Shown here: piece after piece, positions 9,467 through 20,200 of the stretch
Numbering within the stretch: the stretch's first letter is position 1
Layout of the letters: each line of letters begins with the position of its first letter
Assembly: GCF_006491595.2 (NCBI RefSeq)
Contig: NZ_VEVQ02000012.1
Span: 1-64,000, forward strand
DNA length: 64,000 nt
Direction of reading: 5' to 3'
Origin: Flavobacterium jejuense
Lineage (GTDB): Bacteria > Bacteroidota > Bacteroidia > Flavobacteriales > Flavobacteriaceae
Notes under the pieces: generated by a model
What the model saw: the letters and a program-made list of their open reading frames with translations, nothing else
What the model was told of the DNA's origin: nothing
The model's database searches: none
Translations under genes and position numbers: made by a program

Positions 9467-10816
9467 TTATTCTAATCCTTCTAAAAATCCAGTATGCGTT
9501 ACTTTTCTATTAAATGAATTATCAAATAACAAAGGCCAATCGACTCTATTAAATTGATTTAAAATCCATGATTCATTGTCTTTAATACCCCAAACTGTTA
9601 TGGCATACTTATAAGTTGCAGGAATAGCATTATAGACTTCAACTACTTCTCTGTATTTCATTTTTTGAGCTAATTTTCTTTCAGGTGTTAAAGTATTCAA
9701 TACTTGACTATCATTAGAATTAGCTCTCACATCTAATTCTGAAAAATGAAGTTTTAAATTTCTAGCTAGTACTTTATCAACATCTGTTTGTAGTTCTTGT
9801 TTGGTAGGACTATCATATTTAATATGCATTTGAAGACCAACACCATCAATTGGCACATTATTAGTTTTTAAATCATCGATTAAAGCATATACATCATTTT
9901 GTTTAGAAATATCAGTAGATGTATTATAATCGTTATAAAACAAAAGCACATTCGGATCTGCCTCTCTTGCCCATTGGAAACATTTTGCAATATAATTAGC
10001 GCCCATTTTTTGAAGAAAAATAGTATTTCTTGTTCCTCCTCCATCGTTAATAGCTTCATTTACCACATCCCAAGAAGTTACTTTTCCACTATATCTAGTA
10101 ACAACTGCAGTAATATAATCATGAACTAACTGTTCAAATTCTGCATCAGTTCCTGTATAAGAATTCATCCAACTAGGTACCGATCCATGCCATACTAGTG
10201 CATGACCGTGAACATTTATATTATTTGCAATTGCATAATCTACTATGGCATCAGCTTGCGTCCAATTATAAGTACCAGGTCCTGTGAAAATGGTTTCCAT
10301 TTTCATTTCATTTTCAGCGGTTATACTACTAAATTCTGTCGTTATTAGTGTATTATATGCCCCAGACAACCTACTCGAACTTACCGCAGCACCAACAAAA
10401 AAATTATTTGCTGCTTTGACTTTCAAAGGTGTATCTGGATTTACAAATGTTCCCGAAGTAATTACAGAAATCACATTAGAATAGTTTGATATCTCTGTTC
10501 CTCTTACAGCTCTCACTCTGTAATAATATTGTGTTCCACCTATTAAATTCATAACGATATCATTTAAATCATTTACTGATTTTGCATTATAATTAGTTAC
10601 AAAATCAGTAAAATCAGGAGAGAGAGAAACATCTAATAAATAATTTTGAGCTGAGGAAACAAAATTCCATTTGGCTTTAAAACTAGTATCGTTAATTTCT
10701 GTTGCTGGATTTGCTACTGGAGTAGCGAGTATAGCGGAACTTGGGGCATCGTCTTTAGAACAGGCATTCAAAAAAAAGACTATTCCTGTACAAATGCCTA
10801 CAAATATTTTTTTCAT
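9467..10816 (-). CDS. GH10 endo-1,4-beta-xylanase lipoprotein with FN3 domain
   Basis: A 449-residue lipoprotein (lipobox FFLNAC). An N-terminal fibronectin III-like module (about residues 35-125) precedes a GH10 catalytic barrel (about 130-449). The acid/base Glu is E254 in WDVVNEAIND and the nucleophile is E360 in LHFSELDVR; both GH10 signatures are intact. I chose the ATG at 10816, which opens directly into the signal peptide (MKKIFVGICTG); the longer reading from 10840 starts at TTG and adds eight polar residues. It cleaves internal xylan linkages, probably on the cell surface. A hairpin terminator separates it from the upstream SusCD operon, so it may have a separate or attenuated transcript, shared with the GH3 gene downstream. 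Confidence 0.92.
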   Translation of the reverse strand: MKKIFVGICTGIVFFLNACSKDDAPSSAILATPVANPATEINDTSFKAKWNFVSSAQNYLLDVSLSPDFTDFVTNYNAKSVNDLNDIVMNLIGGTQYYYRVRAVRGTEISNYSNVISVITSGTFVNPDTPLKVKAANNFFVGAAVSSSRLSGAYNTLITTEFSSITAENEMKMETIFTGPGTYNWTQADAIVDYAIANNINVHGHALVWHGSVPSWMNSYTGTDAEFEQLVHDYITAVVTRYSGKVTSWDVVNEAINDGGGTRNTIFLQKMGANYIAKCFQWAREADPNVLLFYNDYNTSTDISKQNDVYALIDDLKTNNVPIDGVGLQMHIKYDSPTKQELQTDVDKVLARNLKLHFSELDVRANSNDSQVLNTLTPERKLAQKMKYREVVEVYNAIPATYKYAITVWGIKDNESWILNQFNRVDWPLLFDNSFNRKVTHTGFLEGLE

Positions 10817-10931
10817 AAGTAATTTATTTATTCTTTTCAAAATTGTTTTTTATTTAAGTAATGGGCTTTATTATAGTATTTAGTTAGTCCTTATAAGTAT
10901 TTATTTTAAAGTAGGAACTATGTGATTTTAG

Positions 10932-10965
10932 AAAAAAAAGTTGTCCTTTTATAACAACTTTTTTA
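10932..10965 (-). terminator. Terminator or attenuator between SGBP and GH10 genes
   Basis: Perfect stem AAAAAAGTTGT (10934-10944) with ACAACTTTTTT (10954-10964), a 9-base loop and T-runs on both strands. On the minus strand it follows the glycan-binding lipoprotein gene and would end or lower transcription before the xylanase gene. Confidence 0.85.
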
Positions 10966-10989
10966 AAATTCAAACTAACTCTAACATTT

Positions 10990-12102
10990 CTACTCCATAT
11001 ATTTTATTTTAATATTGTCAAAATTTAATACCGTTGGATTTGGTGTGTTATTTTGAACCACTCCAATTTTAATTTCATTGATTTGTGAAGGATCTGGATC
11101 ACCGTTTGTATTGGAACCATATCCATAATCGTCACTAAAATCAGAAAGTAATAAAGAATAATTAGTCCAATTCGTATCTGTTACTATAAAGTTATATCCA
11201 TAATTAACACCTCCAATAGTATTAAGTTGAACGGCTACATGAGCACCAATATCATTAGCACTTATATCTAAATCGATATATCCTTTTTCTCCATCAGTAC
11301 TAGTAGCACTTAAGAAATTTGCACCTCCACCTCCACTTGTACCATTATAGCCATTTGTATTTGCTCCTGACCAAGTTAGTGTTGCATAATTACCAGTAGG
11401 TCCTCCTGTAGTATTATCATTAAAAGTATCAATATCACCATAAGAACTCCAACTAATTCTTTCTCCACCTCCATCAAAATCAGAAACATTCACTATGGTA
11501 AATCCTAAACTTACATCCATAAATCGTGTAGCGGATCCACTTGGAGTAGTGACAACTAAATCAGCTCCTGTAGTTGCTGTGGCTGGAACAGTAATTGTTA
11601 TTTTAGTGGCCGAATTTACTGTATAATTAATTTGATTACCATCAAAAGTCACGCTAGTCACATCATAAAACCAATCTCCATTTATAGTCGCAGGCTGTCC
11701 GACTAAAGGGGTTTCTGGATTAAATCCACTAACAATTGGAAGCGGACGTAAAATTTCAAAATCTTTAGTTACTGAACCATTTCTAGTAATAAAAGTAATA
11801 GATTGCATCCCAAATCTACTTCCTTGAGTTATATCAAAAGGAACTGTAAAAATAAAAGACTTATCTGAATTATAAGTTGGGTTAAAACTTACATTAATTC
11901 TATTATCCAACACTATTTGTTCTAGATCTGAGAGTCCTTGACCTTCTACTCTTATTTTGCTAAAGGGAAAAGCTTCATTTAATAAATCTCCTGGTTCTGA
12001 GACCATTGCATCTACTTGTACAACTACATCATCATCATTTTGACAGGCCATGAAAGAGGTCAAAATCAAAAAAGACAAGAATATATATTTAATTTTATTC
12101 AT
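10990..12102 (-). CDS. IPT/TIG-domain surface glycan-binding lipoprotein (SGBP)
   Basis: A 370-residue lipoprotein (lipobox TSFMAC) directly after SusD, the usual place of the second surface glycan-binding protein in a polysaccharide utilisation locus. An N-terminal Ig-like part is followed by an IPT/TIG domain (about residues 125-200, LPIVSGFNPETPLVGQ). The C-terminal 165 residues are rich in Gly, Asn, Thr and Trp (RISWSSYGD, TNWTNYSLL, LNFDNIKIKY), like a beta-sandwich carbohydrate-binding module. No catalytic motif is seen. It most likely holds xylan or its fragments at the cell surface for the SusC/D transporter. It is 10 bp downstream of the SusD gene, so co-transcribed. The glycan is inferred from the GH10 neighbour. 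Confidence 0.8.
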   Translation of the reverse strand: MNKIKYIFLSFLILTSFMACQNDDDVVVQVDAMVSEPGDLLNEAFPFSKIRVEGQGLSDLEQIVLDNRINVSFNPTYNSDKSFIFTVPFDITQGSRFGMQSITFITRNGSVTKDFEILRPLPIVSGFNPETPLVGQPATINGDWFYDVTSVTFDGNQINYTVNSATKITITVPATATTGADLVVTTPSGSATRFMDVSLGFTIVNVSDFDGGGERISWSSYGDIDTFNDNTTGGPTGNYATLTWSGANTNGYNGTSGGGGANFLSATSTDGEKGYIDLDISANDIGAHVAVQLNTIGGVNYGYNFIVTDTNWTNYSLLLSDFSDDYGYGSNTNGDPDPSQINEIKIGVVQNNTPNPTVLNFDNIKIKYME

Positions 12103-12112
12103 AATAATATTA

Positions 12113-13636
12113 TTAGTTAAAGTTATAAGGAACAGGTGGTTCTGTTAATGAAGGATTAGTATCAATTGCTGACTGTGGCAATGGTAATTCAAAATAATTA
12201 CTACCTGGAGTAATCATTGTAGATACTAAAATTGTTCTTTCATCATCGGAATAGAAACCGACTTCTTGTTGTGAAATAATTGCTATAGCTTCACTTAAAC
12301 CTCTACGTTTTAAGTCAAAGAAATATTGACCTTCAAGAGCGAATTCAATTCTTCTTTCTTTGAACAAATCATCTCTGGTTAAAATAGTTTTAATTGGCAA
12401 ACCAGCTCTTATTCTAACTTCATTATAAGCATTTAATGCAGCTCCGTCTGTAGTAGAATTTCCTCCTGCTAACTTTGCTTCTGCATACATTAGCAAAATA
12501 TCTGAGTATCTAAGAATAATTGTGTTTTGAGAAGTTTTCATAAAAAAAACATCGTTTCGTTCTGCTGCCGAACCTACAATGTACTTTCTAAAATTAGCTG
12601 CAGTTGCTGAATAGATTTTTTCATATGTAAATCCACCGCTAGAGCTTAATAATTCAGGATAGAAATCACCATCAGTCATAATAGTATGTTTCTTTCTTAA
12701 ATCCCCATTTTCAAAATCATTTTGCAGAGATATTGACGGTAGATAAACACCCCATCCATCACCACCACCTGTTATTCCTGATCCTGCAGGAACGATATAG
12801 GCTTGATTGGTATTTTGTGTTCCCCATTGTGTAGCAATAGCTTTCCATTGTAAAGCGAACAAACTCTCAGAACTATTATTATCCTCTGGGCTACTAAACA
12901 TTTTCCCATAATCCTGAATTAGAGAATATTGACCACCCATAACTTCTTCAATTAAACTTGCACATTCTGCATATTCATTTAAGGTTAAATGAACTTTAGC
13001 TAAAATACCTTTAGCAACTGTTTGATTGACATATCCCCTCTTTACAGAGGTTTCTGGTAAATTTTCAATTGCATATTGCAAATCCAATTTAATAAATGTG
13101 TACACATCTTCAATAATATTTCTTTTAGGTTGCGAAGCCGAACCCGCATTAGCTACAATAGGTACAGCTCCAAAAGTTCTAACTAAATAGAAATAAGCAT
13201 TGGCTCTCATAAATCTTGAAATAGCTATTGAGTTTTTATAAGACGCCTCAGGCAATTCATCCTTTCTCCCTTCAGCCAAACTCATAAGATTATTAGCTTG
13301 ATCTATTACTGAGAATAAGGAAACATATCCTTCTGTTAATATAGGATTTTGAGAGGTTACTTGAGCTTCTTTAAATTGCTGATAAGCTCCATCAAAAGTA
13401 AAAGCATTCCCAGCATACATATCACCCACTGCAATTAAGAATTTATCATTAAAAGTAAACCATGGCTTAAAATACATACTTTCTGCAATTCCATCAAAAG
13501 GAGTAATTCCTTCAGGTAAATCAGACGGTGTTAATTGATTTTCAGATGGTGCGTCTAAAAACTCATCTGAACAGGATACTATAGATAGCAACGCTACCAA
13601 TATTAGTATCGGTAAAAGTTTAAAATAATTTTTCAT
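12113..13636 (-). CDS. susD: SusD/RagB family nutrient-binding outer-membrane lipoprotein
   Basis: A 507-residue SusD-family protein with a lipobox (LSIVSC, then SDEFLDAPSENQLTP). The N-terminal helical TPR-like body (RFMRANAYFYLVRTFGAVP) and the C-terminal segment with LRYSDILLMYAEA and RRIEFALEGQYFFDLKR are hallmark SusD stretches. It forms the lid over the SusC barrel and binds oligosaccharides before import. Length is standard. It lies 57 bp downstream of susC and 10 bp before the SGBP gene, giving the order susC-susD-SGBP. The symbol denotes family only; the natural substrate is probably xylan-derived. Confidence 0.93.
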   Translation of the reverse strand: MKNYFKLLPILILVALLSIVSCSDEFLDAPSENQLTPSDLPEGITPFDGIAESMYFKPWFTFNDKFLIAVGDMYAGNAFTFDGAYQQFKEAQVTSQNPILTEGYVSLFSVIDQANNLMSLAEGRKDELPEASYKNSIAISRFMRANAYFYLVRTFGAVPIVANAGSASQPKRNIIEDVYTFIKLDLQYAIENLPETSVKRGYVNQTVAKGILAKVHLTLNEYAECASLIEEVMGGQYSLIQDYGKMFSSPEDNNSSESLFALQWKAIATQWGTQNTNQAYIVPAGSGITGGGDGWGVYLPSISLQNDFENGDLRKKHTIMTDGDFYPELLSSSGGFTYEKIYSATAANFRKYIVGSAAERNDVFFMKTSQNTIILRYSDILLMYAEAKLAGGNSTTDGAALNAYNEVRIRAGLPIKTILTRDDLFKERRIEFALEGQYFFDLKRRGLSEAIAIISQQEVGFYSDDERTILVSTMITPGSNYFELPLPQSAIDTNPSLTEPPVPYNFN

Positions 13637-13693
13637 AACAAGTAGTTTAAAAGTTTAAATATCATTTAGTAACACGATATAAATTGTGTTCTA

Positions 13694-16600
13694 TTAAAAT
13701 TCTAAATTCACTCCAATTGAAGTAGTTCTTGGGGCAGGATACCTTCCTAAATCGATACCGCTTAAGGTAACATTTTGATCTAGATTCCCTAATGCAGGAT
13801 CGAACCCTGAGTACTTAGTAAAGGTGTATAAATTCTGCACATTAACATAAAGTCTTGCTTTTGAAAAAATAGATTTTCCAAAAACTTTCGTTGGCAAATC
13901 ATACCCTAAAGAAATATTTTGAATTCTTAGGTAAGAGCCATCTTCTACAAATCGATCAGAAATTCTACCATTCCCATTTGGGTCTGTAAGCGTAATTCTA
14001 GGAACATTTGTATTTTCATTTACTCCAACTTCAAAAGCATTAGCTACTTCTGCACTTACATTACTAAATCGATCACCAAAACCAGGATGAATACCATCAA
14101 TATAATGACGTGTAAAATTATATATATCATTTCCTTGACTTCCTTGAAGTACTATCGATAAATTGAAGTTTTTATATTTGAAATTATTGGATAAAGAGTA
14201 TGTAAAATCTGGGATTGCACTTCCTATTGGTGCCTGATCTTTAGAATCAATTTTCCCATCTTCATTTATGTCTTTAAATCGTATATCACCAACACCTGTT
14301 CCAGATTCTTGAATAGGACCTGCAGCCAATTCGGCATCATTTCTAAATAATCCATCGGTAACATAGCCATAAAATTGACCTACTGGTTCTCCTTCCGTTG
14401 TTCTAGTTACAGTAAATTGATCAAACTGTACTTTCCCTAATAACGATTTTCCTAATCCTTGGAAGCTTGTTAATTCATTTGTATATTTAGAAAAAATAAC
14501 GGTGGTTTCCCAACTAAAATTATCCTTTGAAATATTTTTAGTATTCAAAGACAAGTCAATACCTTTAGTAAGAATTTCTCCAGTATTCAAATAAAAATTA
14601 AGTGCACTTTGATTTGATTCATCATTAATTTGTCGTGTTAAGAAATCCGAAGAGTTTTTGATATAATAATCAAAATCAATTTTAATTGCATCACTTAATA
14701 ATCCCATTTCAAAACCTGCATTGAAGGATTTAAGAGATTCCCATTTTATATCTGGATTCCCTAAATTATCTATTGTAGGAGAAGTTCCTCCAAAAGGCGA
14801 TGCTATTAAAGACAAAATGGTTTCGTATCGATTAGCTGGTATGTTTTGATTTCCTACGGCACCATAACCTACTCTATACTTTAAGTAGTTAATTATCCCT
14901 TTTAAAGGTGTGAAAAAATCTTCATTACTCATTGTCCAACCTCCAGAAAACGATGGAAAATAACCCCATTTATTATTAGGTCCAAAGTTGGAAGAAGCAT
15001 CTGCTCTTAATGACGCAGAAAAAGAATATTTATCCGAAAAACTATAATTCAATCTAGAAATATAGGACGTCATCGACCATCTTCCCGATCCGTTTCCATT
15101 AACGGCTGTATCAATATCTCCAATATCTAAATTATCAAAATTACTACTTAAAAATTCACCTGAACGATATCCACTCAAATATTCATATCTACTTTCTTGA
15201 GCTTCTTGACCTAGCAAAAGAGTAAAATTATGATCTTCTTTAATGGTCTTACTATAAGTAAAATAATTTTTGATATTCCAATAAAAGCTTTGATCTTGTT
15301 GTTTAAAAGATTTATTTAGGAGTTCGGTAACATTCCCCAAAGTATATTTAGGAGCGAAAGATCTGTTTTTACCAAAATTTAAATCATATCCTAATTCTGT
15401 TCTAAATACTAATCCCTTTAATAGATTAATATCCGCGAATAAATTACCATTAATTTTATACCTATAAGTTGTAGCGTTATTGTATTCAGAGAGTGCTATT
15501 GGGTTTGAAGCTTCATTTGCAGAAGACCCTATATTCCCCATAGGTCCAGCATAGGATCCGTCAGGAAATCTTACTGGCAATTCTGGTGATTGTCTTAAGG
15601 TATTCATCACTAAACCTCCTCTATCGTCATTTCGTACTACTTTTTGGGTAGATTTACTTAATGACATATTATTCCCTATTTTCAACCAAGATTTCACCTC
15701 ACTATCAACATTTAACCTTAATGATAATCTATTAAAATTGGAATTAAGCACTATTCCTTCTTGATCAAAATAGTTGATAGAAGTATAATATCGTGTTCCT
15801 TCTTTTCCTCCTGAAAACGATAATTGGTGGTTATAAATTGTTGCTGTTCTAAAAAGTTCGTCTTGCCAATTAGTTCCATTTCCTAACAAATCTGGGGTTT
15901 GGTATTGAAAAGGAATTGGCTGACCGCTTAATTGGTACACTTTAGTTTGATATCTAGCATACTCAGGTAAATCCAAAACGTCTACAAAATTCACAGCCTC
16001 TTGAGTACCAATATAAGTTTCATAAGAAATTATAGACCTTCCTTTCTTTCCTTTTTTTGTTGTAATCAACACAACACCATTGGCACCATTGGCACCATAA
16101 ATTGCAGTAGCAGAAGCATCTTTTAAGATGTCTATAGACTCAATATCTGAAATATTAAGGCCCGATAAGGCAGAATTTTTTGTTTGTCCGTTTCCGCCAC
16201 CTAGTGCTCCAAATGAAAACGAATCGTTATTTTTATCTGGAAAAACAGGTGTTCCATCTATAACATATAAGGGCTCGTTCCCATTAATCGAAGTGATTCC
16301 TCTAATTTGAACCGAAACTCCACCTCCAGGAGTTCCTGAATTTTGAGTAACATTTACACCAGCCGCTTTTCCAATCAAGGCTTGATCAATAGAGGTAAAT
16401 GGTTTATCTTGTATTTCTGAAGCTTTGATAGACGAAATGGCACCAGTAATATCTTTTCTTTTTGTAGTACCATAACCAATTACAACAACTTCATCTAGTG
16501 ATTGCGCATCTTCAGACATAGTTACTTCCATTACAGAACCTATTTTTGCAGGTACTTGAATGGTTTTAAAACCTACATAACTGAAAGTAAGCGTAGCACC

Positions 16601-16798
16601 AGCGGGAACATTACTTAATGAGAATAAACCGTCAAAATCGGTATTTGTTCCATTATTAGTACCGTCCACTACTACACTTACACCTGGCAAAGAAAAACCT
16701 CCTGATGTTACTTTACCTTTTACTGTTTGTGCAAAGAAAAAATTTCCCGATAGAAACAAAAATAGAAACAGTAATTTTTTTATTAATTTTTTCTTCAT
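13694..16798 (-). CDS. susC: SusC/RagA TonB-linked outer-membrane transporter
   Basis: A 1034-residue TonB-dependent transporter. After a signal peptide (ending NFFFAQ) come a CarboxypepD-regulatory-like domain (residues 25-105), a short Ton box-like linker (SLDEVVVIGYGT), the plug (NVTQNSGTPGGGVSVQIRG ... NGVVLITTKKGKKG) and a long beta-barrel ending in an aromatic C terminus (IGVNLEF). There is no FecR-interaction domain, which agrees with control by the adjacent HTCS rather than an anti-sigma factor. It imports oligosaccharides with SusD. It is the first gene of the susC-susD-SGBP operon, preceded by a 406-bp intergenic region likely to hold the HTCS-controlled promoter. Confidence 0.95.
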   Translation of the reverse strand: MKKKLIKKLLFLFLFLSGNFFFAQTVKGKVTSGGFSLPGVSVVVDGTNNGTNTDFDGLFSLSNVPAGATLTFSYVGFKTIQVPAKIGSVMEVTMSEDAQSLDEVVVIGYGTTKRKDITGAISSIKASEIQDKPFTSIDQALIGKAAGVNVTQNSGTPGGGVSVQIRGITSINGNEPLYVIDGTPVFPDKNNDSFSFGALGGGNGQTKNSALSGLNISDIESIDILKDASATAIYGANGANGVVLITTKKGKKGRSIISYETYIGTQEAVNFVDVLDLPEYARYQTKVYQLSGQPIPFQYQTPDLLGNGTNWQDELFRTATIYNHQLSFSGGKEGTRYYTSINYFDQEGIVLNSNFNRLSLRLNVDSEVKSWLKIGNNMSLSKSTQKVVRNDDRGGLVMNTLRQSPELPVRFPDGSYAGPMGNIGSSANEASNPIALSEYNNATTYRYKINGNLFADINLLKGLVFRTELGYDLNFGKNRSFAPKYTLGNVTELLNKSFKQQDQSFYWNIKNYFTYSKTIKEDHNFTLLLGQEAQESRYEYLSGYRSGEFLSSNFDNLDIGDIDTAVNGNGSGRWSMTSYISRLNYSFSDKYSFSASLRADASSNFGPNNKWGYFPSFSGGWTMSNEDFFTPLKGIINYLKYRVGYGAVGNQNIPANRYETILSLIASPFGGTSPTIDNLGNPDIKWESLKSFNAGFEMGLLSDAIKIDFDYYIKNSSDFLTRQINDESNQSALNFYLNTGEILTKGIDLSLNTKNISKDNFSWETTVIFSKYTNELTSFQGLGKSLLGKVQFDQFTVTRTTEGEPVGQFYGYVTDGLFRNDAELAAGPIQESGTGVGDIRFKDINEDGKIDSKDQAPIGSAIPDFTYSLSNNFKYKNFNLSIVLQGSQGNDIYNFTRHYIDGIHPGFGDRFSNVSAEVANAFEVGVNENTNVPRITLTDPNGNGRISDRFVEDGSYLRIQNISLGYDLPTKVFGKSIFSKARLYVNVQNLYTFTKYSGFDPALGNLDQNVTLSGIDLGRYPAPRTTSIGVNLEF

Positions 16799-17204
16799 AA
16801 AAAGGATTGTTTAGATTTAGTTTTTAGTTAATTGTAATTTTAATTAATAAAATATTAAAAAAAAACATTGTCATGTAACACTCCTTTTTATAAAGCATAA
16901 TTGACAATAATTTATGTTAAATATTTCTTAACTAAATTACTCTGAATGCAACAAAATTGATAGAACAAATGATGCATTTTATGGTAAATTTGATGCAAAA
17001 AAGCCTCAAAAAAAGAGTAATTAAGATTATGGATATAATTATTTATCAAAACAAAAAATAAAGTATTCATAAAAATTAACTTAATTTTTTCTTATAACTA
17101 TAAATAATTTAAAAATTACAGTCATATTAAAAAGAGAACTCATCTTTATTTTTTTAGACAAATAATGATGAGTTCTCTTTTTAATTAACTTTGATCAAAT
17201 ATCT
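16799..17204 (-). promoter_or_regulatory. Intergenic region upstream of susC, probable HTCS-controlled promoter
   Basis: About 330 bp of non-coding DNA lie between the HTCS terminator and the susC start, with no ORF. ATGCA occurs at 16946-16950, 16972-16976 and 16993-16997, in similar contexts (GAATGCAA, GATGCATT, GATGCAAA) and spaced 26 and 21 bp. Direct repeats about two helical turns apart are what an AraC-type HTH dimer would bind. I see no convincing Bacteroidota -7 box (TAnnTTTG). The operator role is a guess from location. Confidence 0.4.
17129..17182. terminator. Terminator after the HTCS gene
   Basis: A perfect 15-bp inverted repeat, AAAAAGAGAACTCAT (17129-17143) and ATGAGTTCTCTTTTT (17168-17182), with a 24-base loop and T-rich flanks on both strands. 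It lies 22 bp beyond the HTCS stop and separates it from the susC promoter region. Confidence 0.85.
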
Positions 17205-20200
17205 TTAATCTCTAAAGTTTTTCTCTTGTGTAGGAAGGTGACCGTATTTTATTTTATAGCATTTAGTAAAATAAGAAGGAGAGGTAAAACCAACTTTATA
17301 ACTAATTTCATTTATATTATTATCTCCTTGTTCAATTAGATATTTAGCTTTTTCTAACCGAACATTTCTGATAAACTCATTGATAGAAACTCCTGTTAGT
17401 GTTTTTATTTTTCGATACAACTGACTTCTACTTAAAAAAACTTTTGAAGAAAGTAGTTCCACATTTAATTGAGATTCGCTTATATTTTCATTGATTAGAT
17501 TTAAAATTTTTTGAATGAATTCTAAGTCTAATGTTGTTGTTTTTTCTTTACCTTGTTTTGTAATTCCAGTATATAACTTATTAAAAATAATTTGTCTACT
17601 AGTAATAAGCTGAGCTAAACTTGATTTTAAAATATCCATATCAAATGGCTTACTTAAGTAGATATCTGCTCCTGAATCAATTCCTTCTAAACGGTCTTTT
17701 ACCATAGCTTTAGCAGAAAGCATCAATAAAGGTATATGGCTTGTTTTTATATTGGTTTTAACTTTTTTACAGAAATCCAATCCATTCATTACAGGCATAA
17801 TAACATCTGTAATTATTAAATCTGGCAACTTAGAGACAGCTAATTCATATCCTTTTTTACCATTCTCTGCAACGATAATCTTGTATTGTTTTTTTAATTC
17901 GCTCTTTAAATAATTTCTTAATTCTGAATTATCTTCAACAATCAAAACAGTATGTTCTTTTTTAATTTCTACTTCATCAATCTCAACATTATTGATTTCT
18001 TCAAAAGATTCCGTTTGGAATTTTCCTTTTAAACTTCCCTTTTCAAAAGGTTCTTTACAAATTTGACCTTCTTCAAAATATTCTTTTCCTATTGGAAAAG
18101 TTACTGTAAACTTAGTTCCAACTCCTAACATACTTTCGACATCAATCTTCCCTTTGTGCAACTCTACAAATTCTTTTACCACTTCTAAACCAATTCCTGT
18201 ACTACCATAATAGGCTTTATTCAAATTATTAACTTGATAAAAACGATCAAAAATTCTTTTTAAATCTTTATTATCTAAACCTGAACCAGTATCTTCAATA
18301 GCGATAGAATAAGTGGATACTTTTTGAGTTTCCGCATTTAGCAAAAATGTATCTTGAGTGAGTTCTTGTTTTTTTATAGTTACTATAATAGCTCCTCCAT
18401 CTGGTGTGAATTTAAAAGCATTTGAAATAATATTGAAAATAATTTTTTCAAACATTTTTGGATCCAACCAATCTTCTAAAGTTTCTTCTGAGCATTCAAA
18501 TGAAACTGTTATGTTTCTAACCAAAGCTTCTTCATCAAAATAACTAATAATTTCTTTTACAAAACCTATAACTTCTAATTTACTTACTTGAAGAGAAATT
18601 GTATTAAATTTTAGTTTATTAAAGTCCATTAATTCGTTAATTAATCTAGAAAGTCGATCAGAACTTTTATGAATCGTTTTCAATTTATTGTAAACTGTAC
18701 TAGACAATTCTTGGCGTTTATTTTTTAATATATCTTCTAAAGGATTAATAATCAACGTAAGAGGTGTTCTAAATTCATGAGAAATATTCGTAAAGAACTG
18801 TAATTTTTTATTGTTTAATTTTTCAATTTGAATTGTTTTTTCACGTTCTAAAATAATAGCTTGCTTTGCTTTGAATCGGTTTTGATAGAATCTAACGATA
18901 TAAAAAGAAAATAATCCTGTAAGAATAAAATAAATTACATACGCATAAGAAGTTTTCCACCATGGAGGCAAAACTGTAATCTTTAATTCTAATGGCTTTT
19001 TATTCCAAGAACCTACTCTATTTCCTGATTTTAATTTAAATGTATATTCTCCAGGCTCTAAATTAGTATAGGTAGCTGAACTATTATTCCCTACATAATT
19101 CCAATTTTCTTCAAAACCTTCTAAATAATATGCATATTTATTTTTTCTAAAATTATTATAATCTATTCCCGCATATTCAATTGTAAAAACTGATTGTGAA
19201 TGTTTTAGTGTAACATGATTTGTTTCAGCAATAACTTTAGTTAGTGGTGATTCATTATCATTTGGAGTTACTGATTTATTGAACAATTTAAAATCACTAA
19301 AATACAAAAGAGGTTCTTTTTCTGCTTTAATAACTTGATTGGGGTCGAAATAATTCATCCCTTCATAATTACCAAAATACAATTCACCACTATTCCCTTT
19401 AAACACTGCGTTATTACTAAACTCGTTTGATAAGAGTCCATCTTCAATTGTAAAATTTATACTTGTTTTATTTTTAATATCTAATTTAGTAATTCCTGAA
19501 CCTCCACTAATCCATAAATTATCATGATCATCTGCTATTATTGCTCTTACCGATTTTTCCTTTAAACCAGGAAAATCAGTATAGTTTGAAAATGTATTAT
19601 TTTTTTTATTATAACTAAACAATCCTGCTCCATCTGTTCCTACCCAAATTGTTTTGTCATTTGATTCATATAATGACAAGATAGTATGAATGCTATTGTG
19701 TTTTTTCAAATCTTTCATCATTAAATTTTTCATGGATTTAACTTGAAATTCAGATTCTTGTTTTAAACTTACCTTATATAATCCTAAGATAGTTCCTACC
19801 CATAACACATCATCAGAATCAACCAAAAGTTTTCTTATATAGGATGAATCCAATTCACTATCCACAAAAGATTTAGACTCGCAATGAAAAAATTTATTTT
19901 GAATGGGATCATAATAATGCAATCCTTTAATAAAAGTCCCTATCCAAATCCTTCCTTTAGAATCTTCAGTAAAACAAAAAATACGATTTGATTTAAGTGT
20001 AGGTGTATTACTTACGTTATAATTTACAAAAGCATTCGTCCCTTTTTTTAAAAAATACACCCCTTGATTCCAACTTCCCACCCAAATATTTTGTTTACTA
20101 TCAATAAAAATAGTTTGTATATCATTTGCATCTAAACCTGAATAATAATTTTGATTTTTTTTATTAACTTGGATAAAAGTTTTATCGGCAGGATTGAAGA

